From NCBI GenBank assembly GCA_947579605.1, contig OX388305.1:19915542-19979541 (forward strand): DNA of 64,000 nt, written 5' to 3'. Below the pieces are notes generated by a model. The model worked only from the letters and a program-made list of their open reading frames with translations. It ran no database searches and was not told where the DNA came from. The DNA is from Athripsodes cinereus. Its lineage: Eukaryota > Arthropoda > Insecta > Trichoptera > Leptoceridae. The position numbers and the translations under genes were made by a program. Shown here one piece after another: positions 54,786 through 64,000 of the stretch (within the stretch, counting starts at the first letter, position 1; each line of letters opens with the position of its first letter).

Positions 54786-56231
54786 TTTGTTGTTAACAAA
54801 GTTTTTATTATAAAATATTTGTATCGTAACAATACACAAAGTGAATGAGAATATTGTCTTGAAAAAATAACAAATTAATATCAAATTCAATATTGAAGTG
54901 TTTAAAAATGAATAAATACCTTCTTACTTTGACATAAATAATTTAAACTGTAGACGTTTGGAAGATAAAGATAGAAAGGATCTTAAATTATTGTAGACTT
55001 TTTTATATCATTTTTATCAATGAATTACAATATTTTTAATACTTACATTTTTTTATTACTGTAACAATTTTTATTACACAATGAATCCATCGTAAATGTG
55101 ACGACGTACGAGCATTACATAACATTTTTTGTTAAAATCTATATTTTTATTATCAAAATAAAATAAAAAATCAATATTTTTATTTCTTGCTATATACACA
55201 TCATATGAAACACTTTATTAATGTCTTACAATATAATTTTACGACAAATCCAGAAGAAAGAACTGCCTTAGGTAGTATTACTTATAGCCAAAGGTACCTA
55301 CTCACATACAAGGATTAATTTCAAATAGTTCAAGTAACTGTACATTTGTACAATAACCGTTAGTGATATGTACAAAAATAGTACCTACCTACTTTATTTA
55401 TTCATCAATTTTTCAACTCTTCTCCTGGAAACACAAGATAGAATAGTCAGTCCATTCAGAACGTTTCTATGTTGAAATTCATGTTGAAATAACCTCTTTT
55501 CTCGAATATTTTAGGAGTGCAAGTATTTTTTATTTATCCGCTTGAACTAAAGTAAAATGTAATTTTTTAAACTCTCTCAAGTTCATCAGTACCAGTAAGC
55601 CAGTGAATGGGCGGTGAACTCGATTGACGTTTCAGACCCCATCTTAAGACCCACTCTTTCACAGATAAATTCACCCTTTTTTAACCTTCTTTCATGATGT
55701 GTACATTAGCTCCCATCCCACCTAACCTTCGTAACTAATTTCCACACATTTTACTCACAAAAACTACTCTAGCATCCGCTTATTGTTTTTAAATCGTCAT
55801 GATGCATTTAAAAAATAAACAAAGGTTACGATTTTTACAGGGATAACAAATTATTTGGGTAAGTAAAGATTTTCATTTAATCAGGTTTAACACACGACAT
55901 ATCTAGTTAGCCATGTCTAAATATGCATTTTCTTTACGAGAAGGACTGTGAGAGTTTTAACGATTCATATAATTCAGTTTTATTTCTCTTTATCTGACGG
56001 AACTCCTCATATAGCTTAGTCCTGGATACTAAAAACAGACTTAAAACTTTTTTTACGACAACAGTTTGAGAGTAAGTGACGCTCAGGTGCTATATTAGTT
56101 TTCACATACATCATGTTATAATTGTGAATATAAAGATTTTTCCAGAAAAAGAAAAAAACTTTTGTTCGTTTATTTGCTTCATATATTTAAGAGTAGGTAC
56201 ATCAAAGTATAATATATTATATATACGCAGT
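54786..56231. other. Intergenic, nothing recognised
   Basis: A+T-rich, without gene or assigned repeat. Confidence 0.45.
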
Positions 56232-56345
56232 ATCCACATTATTCGATTTAGGTAGCCAGTAGACAAACTGCATGTAATTAACACACTAAACAAAAGTCAC
56301 TCGGGTTTGGTGGAGCACCCTATCATTAAATTGAAGTGATATGTA
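56232..56345 (+). repeat. Family A fragment, forward, diverged
   Basis: atccacattattcgatttag, gtagccagtagacaaactgc, atgtaattaacaca, gtggagcaccctatcattaa, attgaagtg. Family order is recognisable at low identity. Confidence 0.45.
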
Positions 56346-56439
56346 GTAGGTATGTTATATTGTTGTACATGATTGTCTTCAAATACAAGTAGATGCCTTT
56401 TGCTTGGGATCCTAAAAAAGAACTTACTAAGAACTTTTG

Positions 56440-56620
56440 GGTTAGTTGGAAGAGATCACGCCTTTGCAGCAAACTCGCCCAATATAATATATTGATTGTA
56501 TTTATTTTTAATGCACTTCTCTATAAAATTATATGTAATTTTTTTTTTTTATAATTGTTAATTTTGTAGAACTCCATAATTAAATGTTAATAAAAACAAA
56601 ATACTTTGTAGAGTTTCACG
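56440..56620 (+). repeat. L7 (CR1/Jockey-type) LINE 3' tail
   Basis: gggttagttggaagagatca, cgcctttgcagcaaactcgc, cc, then a T-rich tail. Same ggaaga / stem-loop / (t)cgcc module as at 30665. Confidence 0.5.
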
Positions 56621-57232
56621 ATGTATGTTGATTTAGAAAAAGACATAACAAAGACATAACATGTCGAAACCTGGTCACTAAATAAATATACCTACATCGT
56701 AAAATATTTTTTTTTAACTGATTACAGACATAATACCTATCTCAAAAATTAACAAGCAACTTTATCATTTTGTCGCTCTTAAATTTACTTTTGACTGATG
56801 TTTAAATTTTTAAATGGTCTTTAGGTAAGTTTATATTTTTAATCTCATCTTATCACAAACTGTATATTAAAATGTTTAAAATTATATGTTAAGCAAAATA
56901 CGACCTTTTGAAGCATGTTTTATTTTATGGAAATTAACGCTAACATTTTTCTTATCTCTATGCAAATAATAAAAATATGTGACTTTTGAAAATTTTGATT
57001 TGACACTTTTGGCAACATATTGCTATTTACTGTTTTTTTCGAATTCAATATTCATTTGAGTGCTTTTGGATTGAAGTAAATTAATTAAAAAATATAGGTA
57101 ATTTTTTAAAAATTAAGACTATTGAACTCTTTTACCAAAAATAATCAAATTCTTTGAAATATTACCCCACCTACCCCTACACCTTCACCGTAAATCCAAA
57201 TGAACTTTTATAAATCTGTTTGTGTTTTATTC
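56621..57232. other. Intergenic, nothing recognised
   Basis: No gene or repeat identified. Confidence 0.4.
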
Positions 57233-57330
57233 AGTATGGATCAGCACCTGATGATACGAACACGAAGTCCGAGAAACCGGTCGTGCTTTAGTCATACTCA
57301 ACGGTAATAAAACCATAATAATAAATATTT
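57233..57330 (+). repeat. Structured LINE/Penelope-like 3' end with hammerhead-like motif
   Basis: Nested complementary pairs AGTATG (57233) / CATACT (57293-57298) and AGCAC (57243) / GTGCT (57283) enclose CTGATGA (57248-57254) and GAAA (57273-57276), followed by an aataataaa-type tail. CTGATGA plus GAAA are hammerhead ribozyme core strings, but no stem II is visible between them, so it is at most a degenerate relic. Confidence 0.35.
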
Positions 57331-60267
57331 ATTTTATTTGATAATTCTTTGAATAATGTCTGAAAAACAGTGGAGAAAATCAATATCAATCAAGAAATCA
57401 GTCAAATTGTATTTAGGTTTTTGGCCTTACTGATATTTTAATATAAATGTATTTTTCCAACTATAATATCAAACCAAATATTTATTTTTTTTGTTATAAA
57501 AGGTCTGGTTAAGTACCTCACTTAAATATTGTCATAATAATAATACTAACTAAGTAATCCCTTTGGGGGTATTGGTTTTATTGATAAAGATCAATTTTCA
57601 AACAAAGGATATTGGTTCCTGACCGGATATTAATTCGATTCGTGAAGGATGTGTGTCGAGTGTTTTTGATAATATCTATGCATGTGTGTAATAATATTTT
57701 TAGGTTGGTACCTATCTATTTTACTATTATGATGTTTCACATACCACACAGCACTTGGATATTTATCAGAAAGTATAATTTAATCAATTAACTCGTGTTA
57801 TTTCACTTTCAAATTACAACTAAACTACAGCTAGTTTTCATATTCTCGCTGATGGATATACGTAGGTAATCATCTTCAAAACTTTTCCGTTTTCCAGCAA
57901 CGCGAACCCATTTTCCACAACTTCGATGAAGTCTAAAGGTTATTGGTATTTTTTTTTTAGATTTCTGTTTCCATAAATAATAATTTAACAGTTTTTGAGT
58001 GTAACCAAAAAATTTTATTTCTACCTAAGTTTTGAAATGTCTTCAAAAGCCTATTTTTTTTAAATATAGTGTATAAGAGATTTTGTCAGCTTCACTCTAG
58101 TATCAGAATATAGAATTATATTACTTTGGTGTAGGTATAAACCATTTTATTTTTATGCACAAAAATAGAGGATGTACATGATTATTACATGCGGTAGTGA
58201 GTTTTCATTAGGTACCTTAGTTGTAATTGAAGCCGTACTAATGAAAAATAACAAAATTCTGTACACATTTAGGTAGGTATATCTTATTAATCCCCTAAGA
58301 CAAATCTGAAGATTTCATAATAATCATGCTTGTGAAAAGTATCAACATATAGTAGTAGACACCTCTTACAAATACAACTCAAGGACATCAATGAACCCGT
58401 AGAAACAGAAATAAAACAGTTATATTTCATGCTTTCACAGTGCCTATTGATCACGAGCTGGCTTGCAAGAGCTTCCCCTCTCATCATCAGGCCAGTATAA
58501 AAATAAATCTTACGAGCAAGCTGTATCTTCCACAGGGTAGATTATGGGTTAACTGATCTTCCCAGATTTCTTTTTAGATATGATAGGTATTTAACATTGA
58601 CATTGAGTAAAAAAAAACAAATACAAGATTATTGCACGCACGTGAATCGTTATACAAGATACAGACAGTAAGAATATCTAAAGTCGTTAATACTTTAATA
58701 GCATTCTTATAAAAATAAAGTGTCTGAGAGAATTACAGAAAGAAACCAATGGAAATAATGGTACTAATGATATTAAAGTACCTACATACTACAATAACTA
58801 TGTAGTTACATACTTTCAGTAACTTTTACGAGCGAACTGCTTTTGCCACAGGGTAACAAGACGTTATTCAATGACAGAAATAAAAACTACTGTAGAAGTA
58901 ATGAAAGCTTCGTACAACTTTACCCAACGTTAGTAGTTTTACCCACAGATTTAATTGTACATCACTGGAAGCTCACCTTTATATATATATATATAAATAT
59001 ATATATTACTACTTACTAGCATGGATAACTTATTTATTTTACTCAGAAGTATTTGGTAAGGGGACATAATTGTATTTACAAGTCACATTAGATAGTAAAT
59101 TGTTTACTTATCAATTATTTCATTTACGAATTAAAAGAGGGACCCCTCTGTATACCTATATAGTTACGAAAAGACTAAGCTTAATTATATGAAAATTTGG
59201 AAAATTTGGTGCATCGTATGAATGAAACGTTTTGATGAATTTTTCCTTTACATATCTTTACTGGATGAAAAATTGATACCTTAAATAGAAAACAGTTTTT
59301 TTATTCACATAAATTATTCGTTTTGATTTGCACATCAATCATTCACTACAAAATAGTCGGGCAGTCATTCGAAAAAGGTGAAATCATGACTGAGTCATAT
59401 AAGAAAAAGTACAGTGATTGTTAGCTAAATAAAGCGTTCTTTTTCGTGCAAAGGTCCACTCTTTTTTGCAATCTTATGTAAACCAAAAAGAAAATTTGAT
59501 AATTTGATTTCTTAGGTTTATCCTCTATTATTTAAAGCAAATATTTATTTCAATATTAATCGCAGCACAAGAATAAACAAACAGAATAATAACACAACAA
59601 TAATATTATTGTAAATATTAACTATGTATTGATGGCGAGTAAGTTTATCATTGTGTACAGAGAGATTCTATCTAACCTCCAGAAAAATTTGTAAGTTTGC
59701 TCTCTAATTTTTATTCTTTCGGAACTTACTTGGAACATATTTTTACAAGACATAATACATACACTACGAGTAATACTTAGCTTTTATGATATAATTTTAT
59801 AGATAAACTATAAACGATCATACTTACAGTTTGCAAAAAAAAATATTACCGCCAAAATAACGATTATCGATATGTTGTCTTATAAGGTTTTATTGTGGAA
59901 TAAAATCTTTATTTAGCAAATTACATAGAAACGTGAACATAGACAATATTTTGGAAATGATCCAGTAAAAACTATATATTATTTTTTATTAGCATTTTTT
60001 TCGACCGTTTTATGTTTGTAGAGTAGATAGTAATCATACTTCCTTTTTTTTACAAAAGATCGAACGTAGAATCCGGTTGGATCATTGCAAGTTATTTTTG
60101 AACCGAAGAGTGTTTGATGTGTGTGTGTGATGAAAAGGTTTATTTTCAACCACAATATTATGCTTCTTCGATGAAGGTTGTAGGGTGAAATATGTTTTTT
60201 TTTTACATAGGACAAAAAGAAGTATGACTTTTAAGAAGGTAACATATTTCTTAAGAATCTATTTTTA
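57331..60267. other. Intergenic, nothing firmly assigned
   Basis: A (TA)n-type tract lies at 58980-59008. ttacgagcaagctg, ttccacagggta (58510-58540) and ttacgagcgaactg, tgccacagggta (58825-58855) are related 30-base pieces of an undefined repeat. No gene. Frames at 58287-58487 and 59979-60215 (minus) show no family. Confidence 0.4.
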
Positions 60268-60345
60268 CCATCATGAAATCTCCCGCAAGTGGGTAACCAC
60301 TAAATTTAACTGAAGTTAACAAACATGCTGATTGTTCTTTTCATA
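60268..60345 (+). repeat. Family A fragment, forward
   Basis: catgaaatctcccgcaagtg, ggtaaccactaaat, taacaaacatgctgattgtt, ctttt. First third of the unit. Confidence 0.55.
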
Positions 60346-60949
60346 TCGACGTATAGTAAGATTAAAAGAATTAATGTTTTGAATTTCAATAAATACTTCA
60401 AGTAAATTATTGTCAAATTCGACAAATGGATTCGTAAATACAAATACAGAACAATGCAAATTCAATACCAACGTAACTAGTTATTTGGAAACATTCCAAT
60501 ACATTGTAGACAATATGATAATGTAGAACTGTGTTAACCCATATTATCCCAAGCATAGAAATACTCCATAGATCCCTGATTTTTATAAAAATTTCTTAAT
60601 GAACTTGAAGTGAGAGATTAATGAATAAATAAAATAATTTCTGAGACAAATAGTTGTAAGTAAATATTTTTTTTTGGAAAATTATGAATTATTTCTTAAA
60701 ATCGATCAAAAATACTATAAAGTTTTTCTAGCGGTGAAAAAAATTTAAATTATTAATTCCGATAAAATAATTTATAAAGTAGGTATACAATAGGCACAAT
60801 TTTAATAAAGAACCAAATTTTATTAAAAAAGCTCATGGCGTGGGTGGCAAAAAATTTTTGTCAAAATAATTTTGATGGTAATGAATGGGCGCGTAATGAG
60901 TAGGTACCTACATTGTTTTAAAGATCAATGTAATTATTCATAATATCTC
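60346..60949. other. Intergenic, nothing recognised
   Basis: No gene or repeat identified. Confidence 0.4.
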
Positions 60950-61065
60950 ATTTTTTTGTTGGTACGGAGAGAACAGCTTGCATGTTCATTCCATGGAGCT
61001 GGTCTGCTGGTTACCTCACTTGTGGGATATGACATTATGGTATAGCAGGTAGCAGTATTTTTATT
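60950..61065 (-). repeat. Family A fragment, reverse, well preserved
   Basis: ggtacggagagaacagcttg, catgttcattccatggagct, ggtctgctggttacctcact, tgtgggatatgacattatgg, tatagcaggtagcagtattt. Best version of this end of the unit. Confidence 0.75.
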
Positions 61066-61385
61066 TATTATCAAAGAAGCTGGTAAGTGAACGCGTCACT
61101 GGTACAAAAAGGGTTAAACTAATATTTCACTACGTTTATTTCTCTACAATAAATCAATCTATATACCAACTCTTAGTATTTAGGCAACTGAAAATGCATC
61201 ACTTGATATAGAGAGGATAATCTTTAATTTTGTCTCCTAAGAACATTCACAAAACTTGGAATTGCCGTGACACTTTGTTACCTATGAGAATACTGTTTCC
61301 AATGAAAACCGAATGACGTTTCTCTCGATTTCAAAATGATTATTCTCGTATAATTACGTCTGCGTTCTAGACGATCATTTTTAAA
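61066..61385. other. Intergenic, nothing recognised
   Basis: atgacgtttctctcgatttc at 61313 weakly resembles a hairpin MITE arm. Nothing else. Confidence 0.35.
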
Positions 61386-61790
61386 CTCCTCATCCTCACT
61401 GACGGGCCCTGCTCCCTCTGAACGCCTACGTAGGTGGGCGGAGGATCCGCAAATAAGCGAACCTTTCCTAACCCAAGAACACCTTGCTGCAGGAGGCGAT
61501 CTTGACTATAGGACATGGAAAACCCTAAGTTGACTAAGATCTGGTGTAGGAATCTGCCGTGACAATAGAGAACGATGGGAATTCGTACAAAATGAATCCG
61601 GAGCATGTGGCTGTGCAGCACAGACCATGCCACACTTGTTGGAGTGTCCATTGTGCCCTGTCACATGCACTATGGAGGATATCGATGAGATGGAGGACCT
61701 GCTGTGCGTTTTGCACAGTACAGGAGATCAGTTTGATTGGTCTTATCTGGGTTTCGACAGGATAAAGAAATAATAAAACGCAGAACATTT
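61386..61790 (+). pseudogene. L6 LINE ORF C-terminus with zinc-knuckle-like Cys/His motif
   Basis: One plus-strand frame reads SSLTGPAPSERLRRWAEDPQ, EPFLTQEHLAAGGDLDYRTW, KTLS, stop, LRSGVGICRDNRERW, EFVQNESGACGCAAQTMPHL, LECPLCPVTCTMEDIDEMED. It ends LGFDRIKK then a stop near 61773. The C-x-C-x-(n)-T-M-x-H-L-L-E-C-P motif is the terminal CCHC-like finger found after the RT domain of Jockey/R1-type LINEs. One in-frame TGA inactivates it. AATAAA follows at 61772-61777. G/C content is higher than in the flanks, as in other coding remnants here. Confidence 0.8.
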
Positions 61791-61863
61791 TTTTATATTT
61801 CATGTTTTCGTATTCGAAATGAAATTTTCTCACTTATGTATTGTAGAAATTGACGTGCATGCA

Positions 61864-61983
61864 CAACGTGACGATAATGCATGAATGTGAAAACAACGTG
61901 ACGATAATGCATGAATGTGAAAACAACGTGACGATAATGCATGAATGTGAAAACAACGTGACGATAATGCATGAATGTGAAAA
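61864..61983. repeat. Tandem repeat, 4 x 30 bp, perfect
   Basis: Four consecutive copies of the unit caacgtgacgataatgcatg plus aatgtgaaaa, reading identical apart from the edges (gcac before, aaacagcg after). Because 30 is a multiple of three, the minus strand stays open in two frames and would encode a decapeptide repeat (FTFMHYRHVV). There is no independent evidence of a gene. Confidence 0.95.
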
Positions 61984-62031
61984 CAGCGTAAAAAGTATTT
62001 AAGGATAGATAAATAATAAAACTTAATGTTC

Positions 62032-62054
62032 TCTCTCTCTCTCTCTCTCTCTCT
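62032..62054. repeat. (CT)n microsatellite
   Basis: Uninterrupted CT dinucleotides, about 11 units, 50 bp after the 30-bp tandem repeat. Confidence 0.9.
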
Positions 62055-63489
62055 AATCTGCTTTGTGTACACCATGCGGGTATAATATTATTATTAAGTA
62101 CATAAGTAATTCTGTAAGAAACTTCATAGAAATATGAACTCATGTACCTATTTGCGTAAGTATGTATTTAGATTGTATATTTTTGTTCCTATGCAAAATT
62201 AATTAATCGGTTTATTTATTTACAATAGCCTAAAATGTACATTCGTGAGTATTTTAAATGTTTAAAACAATATAGATAAATGACAAAAAAATAACATCAA
62301 AACAAGGATCGACCACAGACAGAAAGAGAAAAATAGAATCAAGAATATTTTTTTTAATTTGATATATATTTTTTAATCTAAGCGATTTATTCATCTTTAT
62401 TTTGTTGCTATATCATATTTCATCTATTATTTAACTTTTACTGCATGGTTTGGAGCCACTTCTATTTTTTTGTAAAAATCAATGTCTTTTTTTAAGTAAC
62501 TTCTTTTGTTGTAGTTTTATTTTTATTCTTTTGTATTTAAATATTTGTTTTAAATTTCTTTTTAACTATGTAAAAACATTCGAATACAAATGTGCAATCT
62601 GTAAATGGGTTAATATGTTTGTATATTGTAATATATTGTATTTGTGTAAAACCTGTAGATGTGCCAATAAAATAAAATGAAAAAAAAATAAAAAAAATAG
62701 ATCAGTTTAATAAGAAAACAATTTAAGTTAATAAGATACGGTAAATAATAAATTTTATAAATATAACAATATTTATGTCGCTGAGTTTCGAAATCCGCTA
62801 TAAAGCATTTTCACAAAACTTGATTGGATTCGTTACTAAATATTCTGGATTAAAAAAAAATTGTTTCTTCCAAAACACTTACAAGTACGAAAAAGTAAAA
62901 TAAAATGATGATGAGAAAAAAAATCTCGTTATATCCCATTATGTGTTTTTTTTTAATTCTAAGATGTCTTTGAATATCGTCAACAACTCAACCGACCGTC
63001 AGGAGTTAATTATAATCTATTATGTAGGTATATAAAATGAACAGCTTATTTTTTCATATTTGATGAAATAAAAGTAGAAACGAAAATGGAATAATATGAA
63101 TTATGTTGTACTATCAATATTGATTATAAATTTAACATTGTTATTATTTATGATAAATTTCACTTCATAATGAATGAATATAAAAAAGAATTAATTATTT
63201 AACATAATTGGTTTTATACGCGTGTTATGTAAGTTTATAAAAACTTTCAGAATAAGCTTTTACATTTATTGAAAAGTTATTCGATAGAAGTATAAATATA
63301 ATATTATACTCTTAAGCTAACAATAACAGAGCCGAAAGCTTTCATACAATTACTGGTTTCTCCATTGATATCTTAATATCAGTAACTGGTTTCTCTGTAC
63401 GTTTGATAACATTATTCTATTAATTTTGTTAACATAATTTACTCTATTATATTGTAATTGTTGTTTGTTGATTTTATGTTGTGTTTAGT
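62055..63489. other. Intergenic, nothing firmly assigned
   Basis: A+T-rich. 62620-62700 (gtgccaataaaataaaatga, then AAAAT repeats) looks like the tail end of a retroelement but no body was recognised. No gene. Confidence 0.4.
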
Positions 63490-63632
63490 TATGTCTGTTT
63501 TGTAGAGGACACAAGGGTAATATAGGGATCTTCACTGGTTTGCTTATTGCTAAATATTATGTTATAGACCATTGTATTTTTTGTATCAACTGTATGTATC
63601 CTGTAAAATTGAAATAAATAAATAAATAAACA
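63490..63632 (+). repeat. LINE-type 3' tail with AAAT repeat
   Basis: gtctgttttgtagaggacac, ggtttgcttattgctaaata, tgtatcctgtaaaattgaaa, taaataaataaataaacac. The layout (T-rich UTR, AATAAA, AAAT repeat) is that of other LINE 3' ends here, but no protein part is present. Confidence 0.4.
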
Positions 63633-63971
63633 CTTCCAAGCCTTGAGTAATCCTCTGCATTGTAGACATTGTCCTATAGATCTGAAAAATGAGAGTATAA
63701 TCAGTTTTATTTTTATAAAGAGAGGAGAGCTTCAAATTGTCTTCTTTATTTTGCGATACCGACCTTCTTCTTGTAAAAATATTCGTAGAAGAACTGCGTT
63801 GCGTACAAGTGATTGTCAATATCAGGGGGACTTGACGGAACACTATGCAAAAAGAAAGAAAATCAAAATACACATTCTAGAACATGAATAAAAAATTAAA
63901 TGATCAATAAAAACTTTTTGTTAAAATCAAACAAGAGTGAAAAAAAAAACATGTAGGTATATTAATTGTAG

Positions 63972-64000
63972 AGTGTGAGGAAGCGCAGGCGTCCGAAAAC
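63972..64000 (+). pseudogene. L3 LINE fragment running off the window
   Basis: gtgtgaggaagcgcaggcgt, ccgaaaac matches 43525-43553 (gtgtgaggaagcgctggcgt, ccaagaac). Only the first 29 bases are in the window. Confidence 0.65.

Noticed and set aside
61793..62143. Minus-strand frames with four decapeptide repeats
   Set aside because: Openness is explained by a 30-bp tandem repeat (a multiple of three). Flanking residues show no gene signature.

Overview
This is A+T-rich nuclear DNA of an animal, almost certainly an insect and probably a lepidopteran. The grounds are the three coding exons of an arthropod-type neural cadherin with GT-AG introns, the abundant tacctacc/taggtagg strings, BEL/Pao and LINE families, and LINE 3' tails of a kind common in Lepidoptera. 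The order-level call is inference. There is no prokaryotic gene organisation, no CRISPR array and no canonical tRNA or rRNA gene.

The only confidently recognised host gene is at the left edge: the last three coding exons (1024-1224, 3441-3614, 4732-4904, + strand) of a CadN-like cadherin. They encode the end of the membrane helix and the whole cytoplasmic tail, including the juxtamembrane catenin-binding region and the beta-catenin-binding core. The extracellular part lies upstream of the window. A second, unassigned candidate exon is at 24057-24195.

The rest is intergenic DNA built from transposable elements. The best preserved is a complete BEL/Pao retrotransposon (14538-21168). It has two 332-bp LTRs that read as identical, a 5-bp target duplication, a primer site, a polypurine tract and one intact 1694-codon gag-pol frame. 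It sits inside an older LINE copy on the opposite strand, whose halves lie at 14364-14537 and 21174-21385.

Older layers include at least eight groups of 5'-truncated LINE fragments (called L1 to L9 here). There are two tRNA-like SINE families, S1 (seven copies) and S2 (two copies). Hairpin or foldback MITEs lie at 8956, 13344, 22055, 40735 and 46602. A non-autonomous hAT element (22651-23011) has an 8-bp duplication, and a 973-bp TTAA-flanked element lies at 29688-30660. A very frequent unclassified repeat of about 260-290 bp (Family A) has over 20 copies on both strands. Tandem repeats occur at 6668-6799 (3 x 44 bp) and 61864-61983 (4 x 30 bp). A roughly 295-bp inverted duplication (47218-47510 / 48171-48467) could fold as a long hairpin if transcribed.

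The recent, potentially active component is the BEL/Pao element. Everything else is fragmentary or non-autonomous. Repeat boundaries were set by eye and may be off by some bases.
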